Origin: an uncultured Eubacteriaceae bacterium
GTDB taxonomy: Bacteria > Bacillota > Clostridia > Eubacteriales > Eubacteriaceae
Direction: 5' to 3'
Length of the DNA stretch: 16,159 nucleotides
Assembly: GCA_947630385.1 (NCBI GenBank)
Contig: CANRHG010000024.1
Span: forward strand, 1 to 16,159
The position numbers and the translations under genes are program-made. The notes beneath the pieces were generated by a model, which was not told where the DNA came from, searched no databases, and worked only from the letters and a program-made list of their open reading frames with translations. Shown piece after piece: positions 6,720 to 13,158 of the stretch; the stretch's first letter is position 1, and each line of letters starts with the position of its first letter.

Positions 6720-7830
6720 CTACCTAAGACAAAACGTCAGGCTCTATCCGGACGAAGCGCAGAACCAGAGCTTTTTTCGCTATGCCGGAGCGATGCGCTG
6801 GGCCTATAACGAGGCTAAAGCGATTTCGGACCGGTATTATAAAAAAACGAAAAAAACCATCCCGGAAAAGTACATCCGTTACCTGATTCGTCAGGAAAGA
6901 GACCATATTGAAAGCTATGCCTGGCTAAAGGAGATTCCCTATCACATTATCAAAAAAGGGGTCGCCAATTACTGCAGGGCCAGAAGCGAATTTTTCAAAG
7001 GGAAGAAAAACTTTCCGGTCTTTAAATCAAAAGACAAGACCCGGCCGTCTTTTTATCAGCGCACCGACAACTACCGTAGGATCGACCGCGGTCACATCAA
7101 AATATCGGGGATCAAAACTCCGGTGAAGGTCAAGTTCAACATGCCGGATAAAGTCTATGATCCCTATATCTTCTTTGACGGGAAGTATTGGTATTTAAGT
7201 TACGCCTTTAAACCGGAAAGGACGGAAGTTGAACTTACCGACGAAGTCATCGGAATCGACGTTGGTCTTAAGACCCTGGCTACGGTTTCAGATGGCCGTA
7301 CCTACGAAAACATCAATCGACAAAAGCGAATCCTAAAACAGCAAAAACGAATCAAACACGAGCAGCGTAAGCTTTCAAGGATCTACCGCCAAAACGGCGG
7401 GGATAAGACCACGTCTGGCTACAGGAAGCAAAAAAGCAAGGTCAAAAAAGCCAATAGAAGGCTAGGGAACATGAGAGGCACCTACAACCACGAAGTTTCA
7501 AAAGACATCGTATCGTCGAGACCCAAGACGATCGTCGTTGAAGACCTCGCTGTGCGTAACCTCATGAAAAACAGGCATCTCTCAAAAGCAATCCAGAATT
7601 GCGGGCTTTACGACCTACTTTCAAAAATAACCTATAAAGCCGAGCTACAGGGAACGCAAGTAGTTAAAGCCAGCCGCTTCTATCCGTCATCCAAAAGATG
7701 CCACAACTGCGGCCGTCTAAAAAAAGATCTGACTCTGAAAGACCGGACCTATATTTGTGACTGCGGGGAAGTCGTCGACCGGGATCTTAACGCGGCCCTT
7801 AACCTTAGGGATTACGGTCTCAATCGATAA
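6712..7830 (+). CDS. tnpB: TnpB RNA-guided nuclease of the IS607 element
   Basis: A 372-residue TnpB with an N-terminal helical/WED-type region (LRQNVRLYPDEAQNQSFFRYAG, AMRWAYNEA). The RuvC nuclease is complete: Asp183 in GIDVGLKTLA, Glu277 in IVVEDLAVRNL, and Asp358 in VDRDLNAALNL. The zinc ribbon CHNCG...CDCG (C330, C333, C349, C351) sits between the second and third acidic residues. TnpB proteins, ancestors of Cas12, use an RNA made from the 3' end of their own element to cut DNA at the empty donor site, helping the element persist. ATG 6712 overlaps the tnpA stop; GGAGC lies upstream within tnpA. Length and motifs indicate an active enzyme. Confidence 0.94.
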   Translation: MIDYLRQNVRLYPDEAQNQSFFRYAGAMRWAYNEAKAISDRYYKKTKKTIPEKYIRYLIRQERDHIESYAWLKEIPYHIIKKGVANYCRARSEFFKGKKNFPVFKSKDKTRPSFYQRTDNYRRIDRGHIKISGIKTPVKVKFNMPDKVYDPYIFFDGKYWYLSYAFKPERTEVELTDEVIGIDVGLKTLATVSDGRTYENINRQKRILKQQKRIKHEQRKLSRIYRQNGGDKTTSGYRKQKSKVKKANRRLGNMRGTYNHEVSKDIVSSRPKTIVVEDLAVRNLMKNRHLSKAIQNCGLYDLLSKITYKAELQGTQVVKASRFYPSSKRCHNCGRLKKDLTLKDRTYICDCGEVVDRDLNAALNLRDYGLNR

Positions 7831-7904
7831 ATCAATGTACCGGTCCGTTGCCGGGAATTCAAGCCGGGGGACTGCCAGACCATCCGAGTAGGAAAAGTTC
7901 AGTT
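7816..7904 (+). ncRNA. Candidate omega RNA (reRNA) scaffold at the tnpB 3' end
   Basis: The tnpB 3' end and following bases contain nested complementary segments: GGTCT (7816-7820) with AGACC (7877-7881), CGGTCC (7841-7846) with GGACTG (7869-7874, one G-U pair), and CCGG (7851-7854) with CCGG (7864-7867). A single-stranded tail about 7882-7904 ends in GTTCAG. Known omega RNAs start inside tnpB, fold like this at the right end and carry the guide just outside the element; the guide here would begin near 7900-7910. The fold was found by eye, so the boundaries are approximate. Confidence 0.5.
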
Positions 7905-7930
7905 ATGATTTCTTTCCAAAAGGAGGCAGG

Positions 7931-8029
7931 ATGAATCCGGAATCAGCAGATGGACATTTTAGACTATTTGTAACAACGGTAGATCGCTCTGTTTATAGCC
8001 GTAGGTTTGTCTTGTCGACCGACTTTTAA
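7931..8029 (+). CDS. Small 32-aa ORF downstream of the IS607 element
   Basis: AGGAGG (7921-7926) stands 4 bases before ATG 7931, one of the best ribosome binding sites in the window, and opens a 32-codon frame beginning MNPESADGHF and ending RRFVLSTDF. An even shorter frame (7905-7934, MISFQKEAG) ends in a TGA that overlaps this ATG. No family is recognised. It could be a genuine small peptide or the leftover start of a gene disrupted near the IS right end. Coding status is uncertain. Confidence 0.35.
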   Translation: MNPESADGHFRLFVTTVDRSVYSRRFVLSTDF

Positions 8030-8471
8030 TAAACGAATAATTTACCTTAATTGCTGCAGCTTCGTTTTAGAAAATTTAAATTAAGAAAGTAAACCGAAAT
8101 TTGAGAGCTCCAAACCCGATAGTCTGGAGTGGAAACACCCTGTTTAGAGGGTTACTAATTAATCTACCCCAAAACCTGAAAAATAACAAGTAAATCTAAA
8201 AATATTATAGGTTTTAGGCTAAAAAGTTTAGGTTTTGGAGGAAGGGGACTTAAGGAGCCATTTAAGCTAAGTTTTTTAGTCATAAATTTCCTGTTTACTA
8301 GACTGGAGAAATAAGTAAAGGGTTTGTTTATTTGCAAGCGGTTTCTTAAACGTAGCTTTGATAAAACTTAAAGAATTCTTTATTTAATAAAAATTTAGTT
8401 GTTATTATCTGACGTTTAGACTAAACTATAATTAAGAAATAATAAAAAAGGAGAAATTGTATACGAAATAA
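8030..8471. other. Spacer with several inverted repeats; possible structured leader
   Basis: About 440 AT-rich bases without a gene. Complementary pairs seen are CTCCA/TGGAG (8108-8112, 8125-8129), ACCCT/AGGGT (8137-8141, 8148-8152), AACCC/GGGTT (8113-8117, 8149-8153, which would make a pseudoknot with the first stem) and CCAAAACCT/AGGTTTTGG (8169-8177, 8230-8238). AGGTTTT also recurs at about 8209. A 12-base palindrome AAAGAATTCTTT lies at 8370-8381. None matches a riboswitch or RNA class that I know. The last 60 bases hold the promoter and RBS of the next gene. Confidence 0.45.
8414..8432 (+). promoter_or_regulatory. Promoter with abutting palindrome upstream of the YhaN-like gene
   Basis: TATAAT at 8427-8432 is a consensus -10. 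Touching its upstream side is the perfect 13-base palindrome GTTTAG-A-CTAAAC (8414-8426), placed where a repressor or a MerR-type spacer-binding regulator would act. The -35 is weak (TTATCT at 8405-8410). The RBS AAGGAG (8448-8453) is unusually far, 18 bases, from ATG 8472. Confidence 0.4.
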
Positions 8472-10406
8472 ATGAAAGTTTTACGTCTTGTGATGAACGC
8501 TTTCGGGTCTCATCAAAACAAGATCATTGACTTTTCTGAAAACTTTAACCTTATCACGGGAGCGGACCCGCAGGCGGTCGAAGAAATCCGCTACTTCTTG
8601 GAAGGGATGTTTTTTGGTCTGTCCAACGAAGACCAAAAGCGTTTTACGCCGGAAGGACCGGACTTTAAAGGAAGCCTGACCCTAGTAGACGACGGGGGGA
8701 CAAGGCTTAAGATCGACCGGGACTTTAAAAACCAGAGTTTTAAGGTCACCGACGATCAGGGAACGGACCGCACCAGCGAGTACCTCAACGAATATGGGGA
8801 TTTAAACGTGCTTGAAAAACCCGACACGATTTTCGAGGAAACTTTTGTGATCCCTAGCGGTGCGCCCGGACCGCAAAAAAAGCTGCGTGAACTGGAGAGC
8901 CAAAGAAAAAAACTAAAGGCCCGTTACAATTATACGGATCTTTTGGAACAGCGCGACGAGATCCTGGACTTTTTAAAGTCGCAGAAAAAGTTGAAAGAGA
9001 CGATCAAAGAAAATGAGAGAAAGATCGCCCAAATCAACGAAAAGATCGAAAACATCGACCTCGAAAAAAGCAAGATCGCCGCGGACGTCAAAGAACAGAT
9101 CACGTCTATAGAAGAGGCTACTACAGAAGCCCAAAAAAAGAAGGCAGAGCTCGAAGAGCAACTCAAGGACGATCAAAACGGAGGGCTTCTTAAAAAAGAT
9201 GAGGTTAAAAACAGCAAAGAGATCCGCGTCATCGACGAAAAGATATCAAAGCTCAAAGAAGAGGAGAAGGTTTATAAGGAGCGTTTGGACGGCTTAAAAC
9301 ACGACTTCACGGTCAATAGGACGGAACTTGAAAAAGACTACGATACCTATAGAAATGAGACCTTAAAAGTCAGCAAAGAAGCGCCCGAACCGCTAACCTT
9401 TAAGCTCGCGTCGCTTAAAAACTACGTCTACCTGATACTAATTATCCTAGGTGTGGCCGGTGTTGGGGTATCTCTTGCCAACCCCGGAGACGTTTTAACC
9501 CGTGTCCCCATATTTCTTATTTGCTTTGTTTGTATTTTTGTAATTTTAGTTTGTATTTTCGCTTTTTATCTCAGGACCAATAAACTCGTACCGGTAGCGA
9601 TGGGAAGCACGGGGACTTATGGCGAACAAGAGGTCGAGAGCTTATTTAAAAAATATAACCGTCAAGATGCCCAGGACTTTGAAAAATTTTATCAGGAAGC
9701 GGAGAGCCTCTACTTTAAAATCGAGGAGTTGGAAAACGATCTGACCCAGATAAAAGAAGAACTCAGGGAAGCGGGTAATAAGAGACGGGAAGTCACCCTT
9801 GAACTGTGTAACGGTTTAAGTAACGAAAAAGAGCGCATCAAAGACAAAATCAAAAGTCTGGACGGGCTCATTGAAAAAAATAAAAAGAAGCTGGCCGCTT
9901 TACGCGAAGAGCGCCAGATAAAAGAAGAAGAATCGGTTTGGCGGCTCAAAGAAAAGAGCATGGATCTTGAAGACAAGAATAAAGAACTGAGAAGCCTGAT
10001 GGAAAGCAACGACGGTCTGGCTGAAGATTTCGAAAAAATCCAAAAGAAGATCGACCGGTATGAAAGTCAGCTTCACGACATAGAGATCCAGACCGAACAG
10101 GCCGAACTGGAGAACGAACAGGCCAGGGAAACATACTTACTCGAATACGCAAAACCGGGTCAGGACGGGTTCGTTTCACATATGGCACAGCAATTTAGTT
10201 TGGGCCTTAAGAACAATCTTGAGGTCAATTCTAAGGTTCCGGTCATCAGTTATGAACCGCTTCGCTATACGGGCGAACATGAAGATGAACTCATCGGACG
10301 TTTTGCCGATTTTGTCGGAGACCGTCAAGCTCTGGTTTTCACTGAGGACTTATCCCTGCGAAATAAACTCCGTGATCTTCAAATAAATGGTATATTTGTC
10401 TCATGA
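8472..10406 (+). CDS. YhaN/SMC-like coiled-coil membrane protein with lost ATPase motifs
   Basis: A 644-residue protein opening like YhaN/SbcC ATPases: MKVLRLVMNAFGSHQNKIIDFSENFNLITG, then a GMFFGL segment (45-50). Where family members have a GPNEAGKST-type Walker A, this one reads GADPQAVEE (30-38), with no lysine or serine/threonine. The order continues with coiled coil (about 135-300), two membrane segments (about 317-336 and 345-367), a second coiled coil (about 385-560), and a short C-terminal globular part ending in ALVFTEDLSLRNKLRDLQ. The expected Walker B/D-loop (hhhhDD...D) is replaced by VISYEPLRYTGEHED. It is thus probably a membrane-anchored structural or regulatory relative rather than an ATPase. 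No YhaO/Mre11-type nuclease neighbours it. An in-frame TAA directly precedes ATG 8472, so this is the earliest start. The stop overlaps the lipoprotein gene by 4 bases. Confidence 0.75.
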   Translation: MKVLRLVMNAFGSHQNKIIDFSENFNLITGADPQAVEEIRYFLEGMFFGLSNEDQKRFTPEGPDFKGSLTLVDDGGTRLKIDRDFKNQSFKVTDDQGTDRTSEYLNEYGDLNVLEKPDTIFEETFVIPSGAPGPQKKLRELESQRKKLKARYNYTDLLEQRDEILDFLKSQKKLKETIKENERKIAQINEKIENIDLEKSKIAADVKEQITSIEEATTEAQKKKAELEEQLKDDQNGGLLKKDEVKNSKEIRVIDEKISKLKEEEKVYKERLDGLKHDFTVNRTELEKDYDTYRNETLKVSKEAPEPLTFKLASLKNYVYLILIILGVAGVGVSLANPGDVLTRVPIFLICFVCIFVILVCIFAFYLRTNKLVPVAMGSTGTYGEQEVESLFKKYNRQDAQDFEKFYQEAESLYFKIEELENDLTQIKEELREAGNKRREVTLELCNGLSNEKERIKDKIKSLDGLIEKNKKKLAALREERQIKEEESVWRLKEKSMDLEDKNKELRSLMESNDGLAEDFEKIQKKIDRYESQLHDIEIQTEQAELENEQARETYLLEYAKPGQDGFVSHMAQQFSLGLKNNLEVNSKVPVISYEPLRYTGEHEDELIGRFADFVGDRQALVFTEDLSLRNKLRDLQINGIFVS

Positions 10407-10573
10407 AAAGGATGTTACTTTTACTCATTCCGCTTCTGCTTCTTCCAATTGGCTGTACCAATACCGAAAAAAAAGAGGTACAGACTGACGACGAACTCAT
10501 CTACGAAGAAGAAATGCAGGATCCGGAGCTGGAAGAATACGGCTCTAGCGGTAATTTCTCCTATTTTATTTAG
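10403..10573 (+). CDS. Small predicted lipoprotein (56 aa) coupled to the YhaN-like gene
   Basis: ATG 10403 overlaps the preceding TGA (ATGA), which points to translational coupling. The product opens with MKRMLLLLIPLLLLPIGC, a basic-hydrophobic signal peptide with cysteine 18 in a lipobox-like LPIGC; Pro at -3 is not ideal. After cleavage a 39-residue very acidic tail remains (TDDELIYEEEMQDPELEEYG), ending in NFSYFI. It would be lipid-anchored on the outer face of the membrane and may partner the YhaN-like membrane protein. Too small to assign to a family; no homologue is recognised. Confidence 0.7.
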   Translation: MKRMLLLLIPLLLLPIGCTNTEKKEVQTDDELIYEEEMQDPELEEYGSSGNFSYFI

Positions 10574-10579
10574 TTTAAG

Positions 10580-10613
10580 GCTGGTAGAATCACACGATTT
10601 TACCGGCTTTTTT
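10580..10613 (+). terminator. Strong rho-independent terminator after the lipoprotein gene
   Basis: A 12-bp stem GCTGGTAGAATC / GATTTTACCGGC (10580-10591 and 10596-10607, two G-T pairs), an ACAC loop, then TTTTTT (10608-10613). It ends the YhaN-like/lipoprotein operon and abuts the stop of the convergent DUF4143 gene. Confidence 0.92.
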
Positions 10614-11905
10614 CATGTCAATATCCGTTCGTCCAGTAAAAAATCAATTACATTAACGATTTCGACTCCATCTATATTTCTGTTAAAAATATTTCGATCC
10701 TCGGTGATAATAAGTTTTTTATAGGCATTATTAATAGTTTTAAACGGACGAAGTTCACGTTCCAAAACTTCTGGATTTTCAAGCGATTGGCTAACCTGGA
10801 TATAATAATCTCTTTCATTTTTTGTGGCTATAAAATCGATTTCGAAATCCCTGATCTTTCCAATTTTTACTTTAAAGCCATCGTTTTGTAATTTTAAAAA
10901 GACAAGATTTTCAAGAAGATGACCGCGGTCGTTTGTTTTATAGTCAAGAATCTGATTACGAATACCCGTATCGACGATGTAATATTTGCCCGGCGTCAAT
11001 AGTTCTTTTTTGCCCTGTGTATCGTATCTTTTTACGGGATAAAATAAGTAGGCGTGGACACAGGCGTCGATTAATTTTTGAATCCGGTCGTGACGCAGTG
11101 AACTTTTATGGAGCCAACCTAAACTGGTTAAGGTATTTTTTAACTTATTCGTGGATATATAACTACCGACACTTGAAGCTAAAAAGCGGACGATTCTGGT
11201 CAACAAAGAAGTATTTTCATTTCCTAGGTAGTGTTCAATATCTCGGATAAAGACGGAAGAATAGATGGCTTCCAAAATTTTTTCCTTAGTCATATCCGAT
11301 TCCGTTAAAGCAATTTCAGGCATTCCGCCGTACCTAAGATACTCGTAATAGTAATCGTATAAATCTTTTTTAGTTCCGTTTTGATCGTAAGCTGAATAGG
11401 TAAGCTGATTAAATTTGTCCGGCTCTTTGATTAAGGAAAGGTTTTTGAAGTTTAAAAATTCTTTAAAATCTAGAGGGAAAACCGGCACAAGAATATACCT
11501 ACCGCTTAAATAAGTGGCCAGTTCACTCGATAATAATTTTGCATTTGATCCGGTCAAATAGATATCGCAATCTAATTCTTCCTGAAGCGTTAGTACAGCT
11601 TTTTCCCAACCGTCTACTTCTTGGATTTCATCGAAAAACAAATATAAGCGTTCACCGTTATATCGTTTTTTCACTTGGTCGTAGATATCTCTATAAGTCA
11701 TATCTTCGTAATCAATATGGGAAAAATTCATTTGAATGATATTGTCTTCATTAACACCCTCATTGATCAAGTGATCACTCATAAGTTTTAGCAAGGAAGA
11801 TTTTCCACTACGTCTCACTCCGGTCAAAACTTTGACGAAATTTTGGTCTTTAAACTTAGTGAGCTGATTTAAATACTTGGGTCTGGGAATAATTTTTTCT
11901 TTCAT
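10613..11905 (-). CDS. AAA_14/DUF4143-type ATPase
   Basis: A 430-residue protein with the N-terminal AAA_14 ATPase: Walker A GVRRSGKSS (29-37), Walker B YLFFDEIQEVDGWE (88-101, D92/E93) and the family mark LTGSNAKLLSSELATYLSGRY (117-137). The C-terminal half is DUF4143, with FEIDFIATKNERDYYIQVSQ matching its nuclease-fold core, where the catalytic lysine is typically absent. These ATPases are common in accessory regions and their cellular role is unsettled. The gene is AT-rich compared with the dehydratase genes. A good promoter and a long palindrome lie just upstream. ATG 11905 has AAGGA (11916-11920) rather far upstream. It appears full length and intact. Confidence 0.9.
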   Translation of the reverse strand: MKEKIIPRPKYLNQLTKFKDQNFVKVLTGVRRSGKSSLLKLMSDHLINEGVNEDNIIQMNFSHIDYEDMTYRDIYDQVKKRYNGERLYLFFDEIQEVDGWEKAVLTLQEELDCDIYLTGSNAKLLSSELATYLSGRYILVPVFPLDFKEFLNFKNLSLIKEPDKFNQLTYSAYDQNGTKKDLYDYYYEYLRYGGMPEIALTESDMTKEKILEAIYSSVFIRDIEHYLGNENTSLLTRIVRFLASSVGSYISTNKLKNTLTSLGWLHKSSLRHDRIQKLIDACVHAYLFYPVKRYDTQGKKELLTPGKYYIVDTGIRNQILDYKTNDRGHLLENLVFLKLQNDGFKVKIGKIRDFEIDFIATKNERDYYIQVSQSLENPEVLERELRPFKTINNAYKKLIITEDRNIFNRNIDGVEIVNVIDFLLDERILT

Positions 11906-11932
11906 TAGCTGATCTAATCCTTAATTCTCTAA

Positions 11933-11960
11933 AAGTTTTTTACAAATATGTAAAAAACTT
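11933..11960. repeat. 12-bp palindrome at the DUF4143 transcription start
   Basis: Arms AAGTTTTTTACA (11933-11944) and TGTAAAAAACTT (11949-11960), perfect, with a 4-base centre. It covers the predicted start point, where an operator or a 5' mRNA hairpin would sit. The same 12-mer, TGTAAAAAACTT, recurs at 11989-12000 and includes the -35 box. A related palindrome with a 6-base centre is at 12953-12982. Confidence 0.75.
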
Positions 11961-11965
11961 ACTAA

Positions 11966-11994
11966 ATTATATAACTTTTTTTCAAAAATGTAAA
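11966..11994 (-). promoter_or_regulatory. Promoter of the DUF4143 gene
   Basis: Minus-strand -35 TTTACA (11994-11989), exactly 17 bases, then -10 TATAAT (11971-11966), 11 of 12 consensus bases. Transcription should start near 11959, at the edge of the palindrome at 11933-11960. Confidence 0.75.
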
Positions 11995-12046
11995 AAACTT
12001 TGGAATATTGAAGGCTTTTTTGCAAATTTGAAAAAAATTTGGGATT

Positions 12047-12071
12047 AAAAAAGGCGGATTTTAAATCCGGC
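12047..12071 (-). terminator. Degraded terminator in copy A
   Basis: Counterpart of the HAD terminator: GCCGGATTT...AAATCCGCC (12071-12053 on the minus strand) followed by TTTTTT (12052-12047). One stem pair is a C-C mismatch. It may still stop transcripts from abiEi. Confidence 0.6.
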
Positions 12072-12076
12072 GAAAG

Positions 12077-12172
12077 TTAATTGTTCATATCTTCCCATAT
12101 CTGTTCGATGATCTGTAGCACACCCCGTTCTTCATTAGACGGCGCGGTGTAATTTATAAATGCCTTTAACTG
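12077..12172 (-). pseudogene. Displaced 3' fragment of a HAD phosphatase gene
   Basis: The minus strand reads LKAFINYTAPSNEERGVLQ, then IIEQIWEDMNN and TAA, nearly the same as the C-terminus of the intact HAD protein at 13064-13879 (NYTAPSNEERGVLQIIEQML and onward). It has no start codon and begins just after the abiEi stop, so it is a relic. Its reading frame and stop are preserved. A terminator-like hairpin follows, as in the intact gene. Confidence 0.85.
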
Positions 12173-12184
12173 CGTAGTTTTTTA

Positions 12185-12778
12185 TCAAAGAAGAATCTCC
12201 AAATATTGTAAAATCTTTTCTTTCACGTGAAGCACATCAGCGTATTGTATCAATTTATGTAGGTTCTTTTTACGATTTAAAACGTATTGTTTCATCGCGG
12301 AATTTATAATTTGTATATCCGTTTTCTTTCCCCTCAAGATATCGCATAACGTTCTTTCGAGATCATATACCCGGATCGGGTTTCCGGAAGGTGAATTAAT
12401 TTCAATAATTCCTAACGAATAAATTTTCGGAATTGCTCTTCTAGTAATTACATTTTCGTTTTTTAATGAAGAGGCGTTATAACCTTTTGGAAATGACATC
12501 GTATATTTCGCAGGTGTTTTATCGCAGTAACCATGAAGGTAAAGGGCAGTTTCATTTGAGTAAATCCCTTTGGTGTATCGTTGTTGTAATAAATAAAAGT
12601 CATCTTCCCAGGTATCATTCTTTATATATAGTCCTCGTCCGTAACGGCTTAGAAACCCATCTTTTATAAGATCTGAAAAAGCTCCTCGGTAAATCCCTTC
12701 CATGGTGGCACGATTAGTTGTTATAATGCCGTTTTCCGATGTATCTATTAATTCTTTTAATTTCTCTTTGTTGGTCAT
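12185..12778 (-). CDS. AbiEi-like type IV antitoxin / transcriptional regulator (orphan)
   Basis: A 197-residue protein with the AbiEi layout. A winged helix sits at 1-55 (ITTNRATMEGIYRGAFSDLI, DGFLSRYGRGLYI), followed by YTKGIYSNETALYLHGYCDK and MSFPKGYNAS, and a C-terminal part with NPIRVYDLERTLCDILRGKK, typical of the AbiEi antitoxin/regulator family. AbiEi represses its own promoter and neutralises the AbiEii nucleotidyltransferase toxin in AbiE abortive infection systems. The gene for AbiEii normally follows directly; here the HAD 3' fragment follows instead and no nucleotidyltransferase is present. AT-rich; RBS AAGGATTA before ATG 12778. It may have lost its toxin, or may act alone or with the DUF4143 gene downstream, which is speculative. 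Confidence 0.85.
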   Translation of the reverse strand: MTNKEKLKELIDTSENGIITTNRATMEGIYRGAFSDLIKDGFLSRYGRGLYIKNDTWEDDFYLLQQRYTKGIYSNETALYLHGYCDKTPAKYTMSFPKGYNASSLKNENVITRRAIPKIYSLGIIEINSPSGNPIRVYDLERTLCDILRGKKTDIQIINSAMKQYVLNRKKNLHKLIQYADVLHVKEKILQYLEILL

Positions 12779-12801
12779 GATAATCCTTATTTCGACAATT
12801 A

Positions 12802-12828
12802 CACATTGTTTTTCATAAAAATAATGTG
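12802..12828. promoter_or_regulatory. Probable AbiEi operator
   Basis: An inverted repeat with 12-base arms CACATTGTTTTT and AAAAATAATGTG (one non-identical pair) around CAT, lying 24 to 50 bases before the abiEi start. AbiEi proteins are known to repress their own promoter by binding inverted repeats, so this is the natural candidate. No clear -10/-35 pair is visible, but the repeat lies where a promoter is expected. Confidence 0.5.
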
Positions 12829-12942
12829 CGATTCTCGAAAAACTTAATAAATCAATGCTGTTAACTTTAAAGTTCAGGTGATTTTAAACAATCGAAAGTT
12901 AGGAGAATTTTGTATAAGGTCATTTTTAAATAAACACACCTT

Positions 12943-13158
12943 AGATTATCTAAAAGTTTTTTACATTTTCGTAAAAAACTTTCGGAAACTAATGACTTTT
13001 TTCCAAATTTGTAAAAAACTTTTTCTTGGGATTAAAAAAGCCGGATTTCAAATCCGGCGAAAGTTAATTATTCTTATCTTCTAACATCTGTTCGATGATC
13101 TGTAGCACGCCACGTTCCTCATTGGACGGCGCGGTGTAATTTACGAACTCTCTTAATT
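12943..13158. repeat. Direct repeat copy B (3' end of intact HAD gene and downstream)
   Basis: Partner of copy A. It keeps the HAD codons, terminator, TTTACA -35-like box (13015-13010) and the palindrome AAAGTTTTTTAC/GTAAAAAACTTT (12953-12964, 12971-12982). The position 17 bases after the -35 box reads TTAGTT instead of TATAAT, so the promoter is probably dead in this copy. Similarity ends at TAAGG, just where the DUF4143 RBS lies in copy A. Confidence 0.75.
13034..13058 (-). terminator. Terminator of the dehydratase-HAD operon
   Basis: Minus-strand hairpin GCCGGAT / ATCCGGC (13058-13040, 5-base loop) followed by TTTTTT (13039-13034), starting 5 bases after the HAD stop codon. Confidence 0.88.

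Larger units (their letters stand above)
6081..7907 (+). mobile_element. IS607-family insertion sequence (tnpA + tnpB)
   Basis: Two overlapping intact genes: an IS607-type serine recombinase and a TnpB nuclease, followed by a foldable GC-rich tail (7816-7907). IS607 elements have no terminal inverted repeats and make no target duplication, so the ends cannot be fixed from sequence alone. The left end should lie a little upstream of 6081 (roughly 5950-6080) and the right end near the GTTCAGTTATGA stretch at about 7900. Both genes look functional, with no frameshift. Confidence 0.8.
11922..12172. repeat. Direct repeat copy A (HAD 3' end + terminator + promoter region)
   Basis: Copy A matches copy B (12943-13158) in the same order: last about 30 codons of the HAD gene, terminator hairpin, AT-rich promoter-like region with palindrome, and TCTAAAAG...TAAGG before the next gene. 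In the coding part I count by eye about nine mismatches in 76 bases. The stop codons of the two copies are 987 bases apart. The non-coding part aligns with small gaps. Confidence 0.8.

Noticed and set aside
12867..12923. 18-codon minus-strand frame after copy B (MTLYKILLTFDCLKSPEL)
   Set aside because: The promoter before it has lost its -10, the possible RBS is 15 bases away, and the peptide is not similar to the start of the DUF4143 protein.
11922..13022. CRISPR array suggested by repeated TGTAAAAAACTT units
   Set aside because: The copies are few, partly inverted, irregularly spaced, and lie in promoter-like AT-rich DNA; no cas genes are present.
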